Below, one piece after another: positions 42,533 through 57,775 of a stretch of 64,000 bases of DNA. Origin of the DNA: Drosophila persimilis. Taxonomy: Eukaryota > Arthropoda > Insecta > Diptera > Drosophilidae. The stretch is from assembly GCF_003286085.1 (NCBI RefSeq), contig NW_020825294.1, positions 15,274,501 through 15,338,500 on the forward strand, written 5' to 3'. Made by a program: the position numbers and the translations under genes. Below the pieces are notes generated by a model that worked only from the letters and a program-made list of their open reading frames with translations, was not told where the DNA came from and did no database searches. Numbering within the stretch: position 1 is the first letter of the stretch; each line of letters opens with the position of its first letter.

Positions 42533-45500
42533 CATGCAGGAAAGATAGCTGTTAGACTAATATTCGAGGAAAATTAGCATTCAAGTTACTAAGAGAGTTA
42601 CAATTACTAATTACTAGAAAGGTGTGTAAGGATTAGTAATTTAATAAGAGGAGGAGAATAAGTGGTGGATATAATATGGTAGATGTAATTATAATCCGAG
42701 CATTAGACCTTAAACGGTTCATGCCAGGAACAATTCGATCTACAACGGTATAAAATTTCTAGTAAGTCTAATAGGAATCGTGAAGTTTATGCGGCTCAAC
42801 AGATCAGGGCTGTCTTTGTAACCCTTGATCAAGTTGTGCATCCAAATCACACCAAGCATTTTTCTACGGTTAACTAAGGATGGGAGGTTTACTAATAGCA
42901 GTCTACTAGAGTAAGATGGGAGTCTCACATCTTCATCCCAGTTAAGGCCCCGCAGAGCAAAGAGTAAAAAGTTTTTCTGTACTGATTCTATACGGTCCTG
43001 GTGTACTTTGTACTGAGGGCACCATACCCAGGAGCCATATTCTAAGATCGGACGAACAAGCGAGGTATAGCGAGTCTTTGTTATGTAGGGGTCTTCAAAT
43101 TCATTTGACCACCTCTTTATAAACGCAAGCACGCCCATGTCCATGGTAGAAATGTGTTCATAAAACTTTAACTTGTGGTCTAACATAACCTCAAGATCAT
43201 CTACCAGGGTGATTCTCTCAATAGGACCACCAAATAGGGTATAGGGAGCCAATAAAGAGCTAGAAGGGGGCTTTCGAGGTATTAAGGTGTAACAAGTTTG
43301 CACAACACCATGACTGAAAGGTATTGAGATCGGATTGCAAGCGAGAATGAAATGTCCTTGTACTGGGCACAGAGTTCAACATCATCCGCATACATAAGTA
43401 CTCGGGAGTATGTTAATACCGCAGTCATTAGTAAAGAGTGTGAAGAGTAAGGGTCCTAGATGGCTGCCCTGTGGTACTCCCGAAGAAACCTTTACTGGTA
43501 AATAGAGGGAGTTTTTGAAGAGGACTCTTTGAGACCTGGAACAAAGATAGCTAGAAATCCATCTCAGGAGGTTAGGCGGAAAACCTAAAAGGTCAAGTTT
43601 ATGCGCTAAGTGGGAATCGTTTACAGAGTCGAATGCTTTACTAAAGTCTGTGTAAATAAAATCTGTCTGTAAGTTACCTTAAAAGCCTTTAATAATGAAA
43701 GAGGTAAATTCTAACAAGTTCGTGGTGGTTGAACGCCGACTTATAAATCCATGCTGAGTTGCAGATATAAGTGACTTGCAGAGATGATGCAAGTGCGGAG
43801 TTAAAACCTTCTCAAACATTTTGGGTATAGAGGATAACTTTGCAATACCTCTATAATTCTTTGCGTCAGACTTGCTACCTTTTTTATGGAGAGGAATTAT
43901 AAACGATTCCTTCCTGATCGGGCGGAAGCAAGAAGAATCGATGGACTGTGTGAGTAGTTTAAGCAAGGGTCCACATAGAACCTCGGTGCAGTACCTGTGT
44001 ACACAACCTGGAACCCCGCCTGGACCCGGTGAAAACACCGGCTTAACTAGTCGAAGATCATGGAGTAAAGAGCATTCACTTAACAAGGGACTAAAAATGC
44101 CGTTCGATCTCGGTAAACCGTATGGGTATGGATGACCAGAGTAGCTATCCTCAGAATGGGTGGTTTGGAAAAATTGGGCATAAAGATCGGCAATTGCCTG
44201 ATCATTATTTGCCGACGTATTAAAAAATGATAGTGAAGATGGGTGTGCGGACGTTAGTTTTTTATTTATTTAATTACAAAAGGAGGAAAGAAGAGAAGTG
44301 AGTAAAATATAGATGATTATAAATATTGCATGCTATTAGTTTAAGCGATAGTTCAGGGGATAAGGTATGACAGAGGGAGCTATAACTATGGCATATAACC
44401 CTAAAAGGTTAATGTTCGGCATTATTAGACCTACTTATGGGTAAGCGGATTTGCCTAAAAGTACGGGTAGGTCTAGATGGAACGGCAAAGTCAATCTGAC
44501 CCAAGAGAGTTTGGAAGTCAACAATCCCGAGAAGGAGCTTGTGCACGAACATTACCCCATTACATATTCTGCGATGCTGCAACGACGGCAGGTCAGTTAG
44601 ATTTAGTCTAGACCGGTAGGGTGGCACGATTCTACCCAAGTCCCAGTTTAAGTTACGAAGGGCAAAAATTAAAAATTGCTTTTGCACGGGTTCAATGACA
44701 ACCTGCTGCTCTTTATACTGAGGGCTACACACACAAGAAAAATACTTCAAAATCGGACGTACTAACGAGTTGTTTCGTAACTTACGGGTCTTCAAACTCC
44801 TTGGACCAACGCTTGATGAACGCTAACACACCCTTAGCTTTATTTACTGCTGCAGCTATATGGCTGTTAAAACACATCTTGTGATCAAATAGGACCTCGA
44901 GGTCATTTCAACTCGAAATTCGCTCCAGGACATGATTTCCTAGAACATATGATACAAAATGGTGAGCGCGATGGTAAAATGTCATAAGTTTGCATTTAGA
45001 AAGGTTCAGAAAAAGAAGATTAGTTGAACACCACAATAGTAGTTCACTTAGATCCCGTTGAAGGCGTGTGTGAAAATACAAATAAGAGTAAGCCAGACAG
45101 ATTTTAACATCATCAGCATACATTAGTGTAGTAGAGTATGTTATAACTTGAGGAAGGTCATTCACAAATACAATAAACAGAAGCGGGTTCAGATGACTTC
45201 CCTGTGGCACTCCTGAAATAACATTGACAATATTTGACAACACATTAGAAAACAAAACATGTTGAGTACGGTTAGAGAGATAAAACAAAATCCAATCTAG
45301 AAGATTCGTTGGGAACCCTAAAAAAAAAGCTTGCGAATAAGCAGAGCATATTTCACAGAATCGATTGCCTTGCTAAAGTCCGTAAAAACTACATCCATCT
45401 GCAAACCATTTTAAAAACCACGGTGGATTAAGTGAGAAAACTCAAGAATGTTAGTCGATGTTGAACGATGTCTGAAAAAACCATGTTGCGACGGGGATAC

Positions 45501-45580
45501 CACGATAGTTTTCAATATTTTATCTTGAACCTTTTTTGTGAAGCGAAATAATGTAGGACTCATTCCAAATTACTGGGAGA
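42533..45580 (-). repeat. Array unit 7 (3048 bp, long type)
   Basis: A frames at 44086-43679 and 43303-42740 (PSLVN, VIWMHN, TRYTSL); B frames at 45288-44908 and 44795-44409. It has the GPLLKLLT form of block A. Confidence 0.93.
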
Positions 45581-48500
45581 CATGCAGGAAAGATAGCTGT
45601 TAGACTAATATTCGAGGAAAATTAGCATTCAAGTTACTAAGAGAGTTACAATTACTAATTACTAGAAAGGTGTGTAAGGATTAGTAATTTAATAAGAGGA
45701 GGAGAATAAGTGGTGGATATAATATGGTAGATGTAATTATAATCCGAGCATTAGACCTTAAACGGTTCATGCCAGGAACAATTCGATCTACAACGGTATA
45801 AAATTTCTAGTAAGTCTAATAGGAATCGTGAAGTTTATGCGGCTCAACAGATCAGGGCTGTCTTTGTAACCCTTGATCAAGTTGTGCATCCAAATCACAC
45901 CAAGCATTTTTCTACGGTTAACTAAGGATGGGAGGTTTACTAATAGCAGTCTACTAGAGTAAGATGGGAGTCTCACATCTTCATCCCAGTTAAGGCCCCG
46001 CAGAGCAAAGAGTAAAAAGTTTTTCTGTACTGATTCTATACGGTCCTGGTGTACTTTGTACTGAGGGCACCATACCCAGGAGCCATATTCTAAGATCGGA
46101 CGAACAAGCGAGGTATAGCGAGTCTTTGTTATGTAGGGGTCTTCAAATTCATTTGACCACCTCTTTATAAACGCAAGCACGCCCATGTCCATGGTAGAAA
46201 TGTGTTCATAAAACTTTAACTTGTGGTCTAACATAACCTCAAGATCATCTACCAGGGTGATTCTCTCAATAGGACCACCAAATAGGGTATAGGGAGCCAA
46301 TAAAGAGCTAGAAGGGGGCTTTCGAGGTATTAAGGTGTAACAAGTTTGCACAACACCATGACTGAAAGGTATTGAGATCGGATTGCAAGCGAGAATGAAA
46401 TGTCCTTGTACTGGGCACAGAGTTCAACATCATCCGCATACATAAGTACTCGGGAGTATGTTAATACCGCAGTCATTAGTAAAGAGTGTGAAGAGTAAGG
46501 GTCCTAGATGGCTGCCCTGTGGTACTCCCGAAGAAACCTTTACTGGTAAATAGAGGGAGTTTTTGAAGAGGACTCTTTGAGACCTGGAACAAAGATAGCT
46601 AGAAATCCATCTCAGGAGGTTAGGCGGAAAACCTAAAAGGTCAAGTTTATGCGCTAAGTGGGAATCGTTTACAGAGTCGAATGCTTTACTAAAGTCTGTG
46701 TAAATAAAATCTGTCTGTAAGTTACCTTAAAAGCCTTTAATAATGAAAGAGGTAAATTCTAACAAGTTCGTGGTGGTTGAACGCCGACTTATAAATCCAT
46801 GCTGAGTTGCAGATATAAGTGACTTGCAGAGATGATGCAAGTGCGGAGTTAAAACCTTCTCAAACATTTTGGGTATAGAGGATAACTTTGCAATACCTCT
46901 ATAATTCTTTGCGTCAGACTTGCTACCTTTTTTATGGAGAGGAATTATAAACGATTCCTTCCTGATCGGGCGGAAGCAAGAAGAATCGATGGACTGTGTG
47001 AGTAGTTTAAAGCAAGGGTCCACATAGAACCTCGGTGCAGTACCTGTGTACACAACCTGGAACCCCGCCTGGACCCGGTGAAAACACCGGCTTAACTAGT
47101 CGAAGATCATGGAGTAAAGAGCATTCACTTAACAAGGGACTAAAAATGCCGTTCGATCTCGGTAAACCGTATGGGTATGGATGACCAGAGTAAGCTATCC
47201 TCAGAATGGGTGGTTTGGAAAAATTGGGCATAAAGATCGGCAATTGCCTGATCATTATTTGCCGACGTATTAAAAAATGATAGTGAAGATGGGTGTGCGG
47301 ACGTTAGTTTTTTATTTATTTAATTACAAAAGGAGGAAAGAAGAGAAGTGAGTAAAATATAGATGATTATAAATATTGCATGCTATTAGTTTAAGCGATA
47401 GTTCAGGGGATAAGGTATGACAGAGGGAGCTATAACTATGGCATATAACCCTAAAAGGTTAATGTTCGGCATTATTAGACCTACTTATGGGTAAGCGGAT
47501 TTGCCTAAAAGTACGGGTAGGTCTAGATGGAACGGCAAAGTCAATCTGACCCAAGAGAGTTTGGAAGTCAACAATCCCGAGAAGGAGCTTGTGCACGAAC
47601 ATTACCCCATTACATATTCTGCGATGCTGCAACGACGGCAGGTCAGTTAGATTTAGTCTAGACCGGTAGGGTGGCACGATTCTACCCAAGTCCCAGTTTA
47701 AGTTACGAAGGGCAAAAATTAAAAATTGCTTTTGCACGGGTTCAATGACAACCTGCTGCTCTTTATACTGAGGGCTACACACACAAGAAAAATACTTCAA
47801 AATCGGACGTACTAACGAGTTGTTTCGTAACTTACGGGTCTTCAAACTCCTTGGACCAACGCTTGATGAACGCTAACACACCCTTAGCTTTATTTACTGC
47901 TGCAGCTATATGGCTGTTAAAACACATCTTGTGATCAAATAGGACCTCGAGGTCATTTCAACTCGAAATTCGCTCCAGGACATGATTTCCTAGAACATAT
48001 GATACAAAATGGTGAGCGCGATGGTAAAATGTCATAAGTTTGCATTTAGAAAGGTTCAGAAAAAGAAGATTAGTTGAACACCACAATAGTAGTTCACTTA
48101 GATCCCGTTGAAGGCGTGTGTGAAAATACAAATAAGAGTAAGCCAGACAGATTTTAACATCATCAGCATACATTAGTGTAGTAGAGTATGTTATAACTTG
48201 AGGAAGGTCATTCACAAATACAATAAACAGAAGCGGGTTCAGATGACTTCCCTGTGGCACTCCTGAAATAACATTGACAATATTTGACAACACATTAGAA
48301 AACAAAACATGTTGAGTACGGTTAGAGAGATAAAACAAAATCCAATCTAGAAGATTCGTTGGGAACCCTAAAAAAAAAGCTTGCGAATAAGCAGAGCATA
48401 TTTCACAGAATCGATTGCCTTGCTAAAGTCCGTAAAAACTACATCCATCTGCAAACCATTTTAAAAACCACGGTGGATTAAGTGAGAAAACTCAAGAATG

Positions 48501-48630
48501 TTAGTCGATGTTGAACGATGTCTGAAAAAACCATGTTGCGACGGGGATACCACGATAGTTTTCAATATTTTATCTTGAACCTTTTTTGTGAAGCGAAATA
48601 ATGTAGGACTCATTCCAAATTACTGGGAGA
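45581..48630 (-). repeat. Array unit 8 (3050 bp, long type, two 1-bp insertions)
   Basis: Two extra A bases (TTTAAAGCAAGG near 47007 and GAGTAAGCTATC near 47190) break the A RT region into 47255-47007 and 47053-46727. The C-terminal A frame is 46351-45788; B frames are 48338-47958 and 47845-47459. Both insertions fall exactly where units 1-7 have G and units 9-12 have A. Confidence 0.93.
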
Positions 48631-51600
48631 CATGCAGGAAAGATAGCTGTTAGACTAATATTCGAGGAAAATTAGCATTCAAGTTACTAAGAGAGTTACA
48701 ATTACTAATTACTAGAAAGGTGTGTAAGGATTAGTAATTTAATAAGAGGAGGAGAATAAGTGGTGGATATAATATGGTAGATGTAATTATAATCCGAGCA
48801 TTAGACCTTAAACGGTTCATGCCAGGAACAATTCGATCTACAACGGTATAAAATTTCTAGTAAGTCTAATAGGAATCGTGAAGTTTATGCGGCTCAACAG
48901 ATCAGGGCTGTCTTTGTAACCCTTGATCAAGTTGTGCATCCAAATCACACCAAGCATTTTTCTACGGTTAACTAAGGATGGGAGGTTTACTAATAGCAGT
49001 CTACTAGAGTAAGATGGGAGTCTCACATCTTCATCCCAGTTAAGGCCCCGCAGAGCAAAGAGTAAAAAGTTTTTCTGTACTGATTCTATACGGTCCTGGT
49101 GTACTTTGTACTGAGGGCACCATACCCAGGAGCCATATTCTAAGATCGGACGAACAAGCGAGGTATAGCGAGTCTTTGTTATGTAGGGGTCTTCAAATTC
49201 ATTTGACCACCTCTTTATAAACGCAAGCACGCCCATGTCCATGGTAGAAATGTGTTCATAAAACTTTAACTTGTGGTCTAACATAACCTCAAGATCATCT
49301 ACCAGGGTGATTCTCTCAATAGGACCACCAAATAGGGTATAGGGAGCCAATAAAGAGCTAGAAGGGGGCTTTCGAGGTATTAAGGTGTAACAAGTTTGCA
49401 CAACACCATGACTGAAAGGTATTGAGATCGGATTGCAAGCGAGAATGAAATGTCCTTGTACTGGGCACAGAGTTCAACATCATCCGCATACATAAGTACT
49501 CGGGAGTATGTTAATACCGCAGTCATTAGTAAAGAGTGTGAAGAGTAAGGGTCCTAGATGGCTGCCCTGTGGTACTCCCGAAGAAACCTTTACTGGTAAA
49601 TAGAGGGAGTTTTTGAAGAGGACTCTTTGAGACCTGGAACAAAGATAGCTAGAAATCCATCTCAGGAGGTTAGGCGGAAAACCTAAAAGGTCAAGTTTAT
49701 GCGCTAAGTGGGAATCGTTTACAGAGTCGAATGCTTTACTAAAGTCTGTGTAAATAAAATCTGTCTGTAAGTTACCTTAAAAGCCTTTAATAATGAAAGA
49801 GGTAAATTCTAACAAGTTCGTGGTGGTTGAACGCCGACTTATAAATCCATGCTGAGTTGCAGATATAAGTGACTTGCAGAGATGATGCAAGTGCGGAGTT
49901 AAAACCTTCTCAAACATTTTGGGTATAGAGGATAACTTTGCAATACCTCTATAATTCTTTGCGTCAGACTTGCTACCTTTTTTATGGAGAGGAATTATAA
50001 ACGATTCCTTCCTGATCGGGCGGAAGCAAGAAGAATCGATGGACTGTGTGAGTAGTTTAAACAAGGGTCCACATAGAACCTCGGTGCAGTACCTGTGTAC
50101 ACAACCTGGAACCCCGCCTGGACCCGGTGAAAACACCGGCTTAACTAGTCGAAGATCATGGAGTAAAGAGCATTCACTTAACAAGGGACTAAAAATGCCG
50201 TTCGATCTCGGTAAACCGTATGGGTATGGATGACCAGAGTAACTATCCTCAGAATGGGTGGTTTGGAAAAATTGGGCATAAAGATCGGCAATTGCCTGAT
50301 CATTATTTGCCGACGTATTAAAAAATGATAGTGAAGATGGGTGTGCGGACGTTAGTTTTTTATTTATTTAATTACAAAAGGAGGAAAGAAGAGAAGTGAG
50401 TAAAATATAGATGATTATAAATATTGCATGCTATTAGTTTAAGCGATAGTTCAGGGGATAAGGTATGACAGAGGGAGCTATAACTATGGCATATAACCCT
50501 AAAAGGTTAATGTTCGGCATTATTAGACCTACTTATGGGTAAGCGGATTTGCCTAAAAGTACGGGTAGGTCTAGATGGAACGGCAAAGTCAATCTGACCC
50601 AAGAGAGTTTGGAAGTCAACAATCCCGAGAAGGAGCTTGTGCACGAACATTACCCCATTACATATTCTGCGATGCTGCAACGACGGCAGGTCAGTTAGAT
50701 TTAGTCTAGACCGGTAGGGTGGCACGATTCTACCCAAGTCCCAGTTTAAGTTACGAAGGGCAAAAATTAAAAATTGCTTTTGCACGGGTTCAATGACAAC
50801 CTGCTGCTCTTTATACTGAGGGCTACACACACAAGAAAAATACTTCAAAATCGGACGTACTAACGAGTTGTTTCGTAACTTACGGGTCTTCAAACTCCTT
50901 GGACCAACGCTTGATGAACGCTAACACACCCTTAGCTTTATTTACTGCTGCAGCTATATGGCTGTTAAAACACATCTTGTGATCAAATAGGACCTCGAGG
51001 TCATTTCAACTCGAAATTCGCTCCAGGACATGATTTCCTAGAACATATGATACAAAATGGTGAGCGCGATGGTAAAATGTCATAAGTTTGCATTTAGAAA
51101 GGTTCAGAAAAAGAAGATTAGTTGAACACCACAATAGTAGTTCACTTAGATCCCGTTGAAGGCGTGTGTGAAAATACAAATAAGAGTAAGCCAGACAGAT
51201 TTTAACATCATCAGCATACATTAGTGTAGTAGAGTATGTTATAACTTGAGGAAGGTCATTCACAAATACAATAAACAGAAGCGGGTTCAGATGACTTCCC
51301 TGTGGCACTCCTGAAATAACATTGACAATATTTGACAACACATTAGAAAACAAAACATGTTGAGTACGGTTAGAGAGATAAAACAAAATCCAATCTAGAA
51401 GATTCGTTGGGAACCCTAAAAAAAAAGCTTGCGAATAAGCAGAGCATATTTCACAGAATCGATTGCCTTGCTAAAGTCCGTAAAAACTACATCCATCTGC
51501 AAACCATTTTAAAAACCACGGTGGATTAAGTGAGAAAACTCAAGAATGTTAGTCGATGTTGAACGATGTCTGAAAAAACCATGTTGCGACGGGGATACCA

Positions 51601-51678
51601 CGATAGTTTTCAATATTTTATCTTGAACCTTTTTTGTGAAGCGAAATAATGTAGGACTCATTCCAAATTACTGGGAGA
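48631..51678 (-). repeat. Array unit 9 (3048 bp, long type)
   Basis: A frames at 50184-49777 (GPLFKLLT) and 49401-48838; B frames at 51386-51006 and 50893-50507. First unit with the TTTAAACAAGG and GAGTAACTAT variants. Confidence 0.93.
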
Positions 51679-54600
51679 CATGCAGGAAAGATAGCTGTTA
51701 GACTAATATTCGAGGAAAATTAGCATTCAAGTTACTAAGAGAGTTACAATTACTAATTACTAGAAAGGTGTGTAAGGATTAGTAATTTAATAAGAGGAGG
51801 AGAATAAGTGGTGGATATAATATGGTAGATGTAATTATAATCCGAGCATTAGACCTTAAACGGTTCATGCCAGGAACAATTCGATCTACAACGGTATAAA
51901 ATTTCTAGTAAGTCTAATAGGAATCGTGAAGTTTATGCGGCTCAACAGATCAGGGCTGTCTTTGTAACCCTTGATCAAGTTGTGCATCCAAATCACACCA
52001 AGCATTTTTCTACGGTTAACTAAGGATGGGAGGTTTACTAATAGCAGTCTACTAGAGTAAGATGGGAGTCTCACATCTTCATCCCAGTTAAGGCCCCGCA
52101 GAGCAAAGAGTAAAAAGTTTTTCTGTACTGATTCTATACGGTCCTGGTGTACTTTGTACTGAGGGCACCATACCCAGGAGCCATATTCTAAGATCGGACG
52201 AACAAGCGAGGTATAGCGAGTCTTTGTTATGTAGGGGTCTTCAAATTCATTTGACCACCTCTTTATAAACGCAAGCACGCCCATGTCCATGGTAGAAATG
52301 TGTTCATAAAACTTTAACTTGTGGTCTAACATAACCTCAAGATCATCTACCAGGGTGATTCTCTCAATAGGACCACCAAATAGGGTATAGGGAGCCAATA
52401 AAGAGCTAGAAGGGGGCTTTCGAGGTATTAAGGTGTAACAAGTTTGCACAACACCATGACTGAAAGGTATTGAGATCGGATTGCAAGCGAGAATGAAATG
52501 TCCTTGTACTGGGCACAGAGTTCAACATCATCCGCATACATAAGTACTCGGGAGTATGTTAATACCGCAGTCATTAGTAAAGAGTGTGAAGAGTAAGGGT
52601 CCTAGATGGCTGCCCTGTGGTACTCCCGAAGAAACCTTTACTGGTAAATAGAGGGAGTTTTTGAAGAGGACTCTTTGAGACCTGGAACAAAGATAGCTAG
52701 AAATCCATCTCAGGAGGTTAGGCGGAAAACCTAAAAGGTCAAGTTTATGCGCTAAGTGGGAATCGTTTACAGAGTCGAATGCTTTACTAAAGTCTGTGTA
52801 AATAAAATCTGTCTGTAAGTTACCTTAAAAGCCTTTAATAATGAAAGAGGTAAATTCTAACAAGTTCGTGGTGGTTGAACGCCGACTTATAAATCCATGC
52901 TGAGTTGCAGATATAAGTGACTTGCAGAGATGATGCAAGTGCGGAGTTAAAACCTTCTCAAACATTTTGGGTATAGAGGATAACTTTGCAATACCTCTAT
53001 AATTCTTTGCGTCAGACTTGCTACCTTTTTTATGGAGAGGAATTATAAACGATTCCTTCCTGATCGGGCGGAAGCAAGAAGAATCGATGGACTGTGTGAG
53101 TAGTTTAAACAAGGGTCCACATAGAACCTCGGTGCAGTACCTGTGTACACAACCTGGAACCCCGCCTGGACCCGGTGAAAACACCGGCTTAACTAGTCGA
53201 AGATCATGGAGTAAAGAGCATTCACTTAACAAGGGACTAAAAATGCCGTTCGATCTCGGTAAACCGTATGGGTATGGATGACCAGAGTAACTATCCTCAG
53301 AATGGGTGGTTTGGAAAAATTGGGCATAAAGATCGGCAATTGCCTGATCATTATTTGCCGACGTATTAAAAAATGATAGTGAAGATGGGTGTGCGGACGT
53401 TAGTTTTTTATTTATTTAATTACAAAAGGAGGAAAGAAGAGAAGTGAGTAAAATATAGATGATTATAAATATTGCATGCTATTAGTTTAAGCGATAGTTC
53501 AGGGGATAAGGTATGACAGAGGGAGCTATAACTATGGCATATAACCCTAAAAGGTTAATGTTCGGCATTATTAGACCTACTTATGGGTAAGCGGATTTGC
53601 CTAAAAGTACGGGTAGGTCTAGATGGAACGGCAAAGTCAATCTGACCCAAGAGAGTTTGGAAGTCAACAATCCCGAGAAGGAGCTTGTGCACGAACATTA
53701 CCCCATTACATATTCTGCGATGCTGCAACGACGGCAGGTCAGTTAGATTTAGTCTAGACCGGTAGGGTGGCACGATTCTACCCAAGTCCCAGTTTAAGTT
53801 ACGAAGGGCAAAAATTAAAAATTGCTTTTGCACGGGTTCAATGACAACCTGCTGCTCTTTATACTGAGGGCTACACACACAAGAAAAATACTTCAAAATC
53901 GGACGTACTAACGAGTTGTTTCGTAACTTACGGGTCTTCAAACTCCTTGGACCAACGCTTGATGAACGCTAACACACCCTTAGCTTTATTTACTGCTGCA
54001 GCTATATGGCTGTTAAAACACATCTTGTGATCAAATAGGACCTCGAGGTCATTTCAACTCGAAATTCGCTCCAGGACATGATTTCCTAGAACATATGATA
54101 CAAAATGGTGAGCGCGATGGTAAAATGTCATAAGTTTGCATTTAGAAAGGTTCAGAAAAAGAAGATTAGTTAAACACCACAATAGTAGTTCACTTAGATC
54201 CCGTTGAAGGCGTGTGTGAAAATACAAATAAGAGTAAGCCAGACAGATTTTAACATCATCAGCATACATTAGTGTAGTAGAGTATGTTATAACTTGAGGA
54301 AGGTCATTCACAAATACAATAAACAGAAGCGGGTTCAGATGACTTCCCTGTGGCACTCCTGAAATAACATTGACAATATTTGACAACACATTAGAAAACA
54401 AAACATGTTGAGTACGGTTAGAGAGATAAAACAAAATCCAATCTAGAAGATTCGTTGGGAACCCTAAAAAAAAAGCTTGCGAATAAGCAGAGCATATTTC
54501 ACAGAATCGATTGCCTTGCTAAAGTCCGTAAAAACTACATCCATCTGCAAACCATTTTAAAAACCACGGTGGATTAAGTGAGAAAACTCAAGAATGTTAG

Positions 54601-54726
54601 TCGATGTTGAACGATGTCTGAAAAAACCATGTTGCGACGGGGATACCACGATAGTTTTCAATATTTTATCTTGAACCTTTTTTGTGAAGCGAAATAATGT
54701 AGGACTCATTCCAAATTACTGGGAGA
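51679..54726 (-). repeat. Array unit 10 (3048 bp, long type)
   Basis: A frames at 53232-52825 and 52449-51886; B frames at 54434-54054 (private WCLTNL change) and 53941-53555. Confidence 0.93.
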
Positions 54727-57700
54727 CATGCAGGAAAGATAGCTGTTAGACTAATATTCGAGGAAAATTAGCATTCAAGTTACTAAGAGAGTTACAATTA
54801 CTAATTACTAGAAAGGTGTGTAAGGATTAGTAATTTAATAAGAGGAGGAGAATAAGTGGTGGATATAATATGGTAGATGTAATTATAATCCGAGCATTAG
54901 ACCTTAAACGGTTCATGCCAGGAACAATTCGATCTACAACGGTATAAAATTTCTAGTAAGTCTAATAGGAATCGTGAAGTTTATGCGGCTCAACAGATCA
55001 GGGCTGTCTTTGTAACCCTTGATCAAGTTGTGCATCCAAATCACACCAAGCATTTTTCTACGGTTAACTAAGGATGGGAGGTTTACTAATAGCAGTCTAC
55101 TAGAGTAAGATGGGAGTCTCACATCTTCATCCCAGTTAAGGCCCCGCAGAGCAAAGAGTAAAAAGTTTTTCTGTACTGATTCTATACGGTCCTGGTGTAC
55201 TTTGTACTGAGGGCACCATACCCAGGAGCCATATTCTAAGATCGGACGAACAAGCGAGGTATAGCGAGTCTTTGTTATGTAGGGGTCTTCAAATTCATTT
55301 GACCACCTCTTTATAAACGCAAGCACGCCCATGTCCATGGTAGAAATGTGTTCATAAAACTTTAACTTGTGGTCTAACATAACCTCAAGATCATCTACCA
55401 GGGTGATTCTCTCAATAGGACCACCAAATAGGGTATAGGGAGCCAATAAAGAGCTAGAAGGGGGCTTTCGAGGTATTAAGGTGTAACAAGTTTGCACAAC
55501 ACCATGACTGAAAGGTATTGAGATCGGATTGCAAGCGAGAATGAAATGTCCTTGTACTGGGCACAGAGTTCAACATCATCCGCATACATAAGTACTCGGG
55601 AGTATGTTAATACCGTAGTCATTAGTAAAGAGTGTGAAGAGTAAGGGTCCTAGATGGCTGCCCTGTGGTACTCCCGAAGAAACCTTTACTGGTAAATAGA
55701 GGGAGTTTTTGAAGAGGACTCTTTGAGACCTGGAACAAAGATAGCTAGAAATCCATCTCAGGAGGTTAGGCGGAAAACCTAAAAGGTCAAGTTTATGCGC
55801 TAAGTGGGAATCGTTTACAGAGTCGAATGCTTTACTAAAGTCTGTGTAAATAAAATCTGTCTGTAAGTTACCTTAAAAGCCTTTAATAATGAAAGAGGTA
55901 AATTCTAACAAGTTCGTGGTGGTTGAACGCCGACTTATAAATCCATGCTGAGTTGCAGATATAAGTGACTTGCAGAGATGATGCAAGTGCGGAGTTAAAA
56001 CCTTCTCAAACATTTTGGGTATAGAGGATAACTTTGCAATACCTCTATAATTCTTTGCGTCAGACTTGCTACCTTTTTTATGGAGAGGAATTATAAACGA
56101 TTCCTTCCTGATCGGGCGGAAGGAAGAAGAATCGATGGACTGTGTGAGTAGTTTAAACAAGGGTCCACATAGAACCTCGGTGCAGTACCTGTGTACACAA
56201 CCTGGAACCCCGCCTGGACCCGGTGAAAACACCGGCTTAACTAGTCGAAGATCATGGAGTAAAGAGCATTCACTTAACAAGGGACTAAAAATGCCGTTCG
56301 ATCTCGGTAAACCGTATGGGTATGGATGACCAGAGTAACTATCCTCAGAATAGGGTGGTTTGGAAAAATTGGGCATAAAGATCGGCAATTGCCTGATCAT
56401 TATTTGCCGACGTATTAAAAAATGATAGTGAAGATGGGTGTGCGGACGTTAGTTTTTTATTTATTTAATTACAAAAGGAGGAAAGAAGAGAAGTGAGTAA
56501 AATATAGATGATTATAAATATTGCATGCTATTAGTTTAAGCGATAGTTCAGGGGATAAGGTATGACAGAGGGAGCTATAACTATGGCATATAACCCTAAA
56601 AGGTTAATGTTCGGCATTATTAGACCTACTTATGGGTAAGCGGATTTGCCTAAAAGTACGGGTAGGTCTAGATGGAACGGCAAAGTCAATCTGACCCAAG
56701 AGAGTTTGGAAGTCAACAATCCCGAGAAGGAGCTTGTGCACGAACATTACCCCATTACATATTCTGCGATGCTGCAACGACGGCAGGTCAGTTAGATTTA
56801 GTCTAGACCGGTAGGGTGGCACGATTCTACCCAAGTCCCAGTTTAAGTTACGAAGGGCAAAAATTAAAAATTGCTTTTGCACGGGTTCAATGACAACCTG
56901 CTGCTCTTTATACTGAGGGCTACACACACAAGAAAAATACTTCAAAATCGGACGTACTAACGAGTTGTTTCGTAACTTACGGGTCTTCAAACTCCTTGGA
57001 CCAACGCTTGATGAACGCTAACACACCCTTAGCTTTATTTACTGCTGCAGCTATATGGCTGTTAAAACACATCTTGTGATCAAATAGGACCTCGAGGTCA
57101 TTTCAACTCGAAATTCGCTCCAGGACATGATTTCCTAGAACATATGATACAAAATGGTGAGCGCGATGGTAAAATGTCATAAGTTTGCATTTAGAAAGGT
57201 TCAGAAAAAGAAGATTAGTTGAACACCACAATAGTAGTTCACTTAGATCCCGTTGAAGGCGTGTGTGAAAATACAAATAAGAGTAAGCCAGACAGATTTT
57301 AACATCATCAGCATACATTAGTGTAGTAGAGTATGTTATAACTTGAGGAAGGTCATTCACAAATACAATAAACAGAAGCGGGTTCAGATGACTTCCCTGT
57401 GGCACTCCTGAAATAACATTGACAATATTTGACAACACATCAGAAAACAAAACATGTTGAGTACGGTTAGAGAGATAAAACAAAATCCAATCTAGAAGAT
57501 TCGTTGGGAACCCTAAAAAAAAAGCTTGCGAATAAGCAGAGCATATTTCACAGAATCGATTGCCTTGCTAAAGTCCGTAAAAACTACATCCATCTGCAAA
57601 CCATTTTAAAAACCACGGTGGATTAAGTGAGAAAACTCAAGAATGTTAGTCGATGTTGAACGATGTCTGAAAAAACCATGTTGCGACGGGGATACCACGA

Positions 57701-57775
57701 TAGTTTTCAATATTTTATCTTGAACCTTTTTTGTGAAGCGAAATAATGTAGGACTCATTCCAAATTACTGGGAGA
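54727..57775 (-). repeat. Array unit 11 (3049 bp, long type)
   Basis: An extra A near 56350 (GAATAGGGTGG) changes the frame upstream, so the A RT frame opens further, 56400-55873 (175 codons, private SSFRP change). The other A frame is 55497-54934. B frames are 57483-57103 (private FSDVL) and 56990-56604. Confidence 0.93.
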
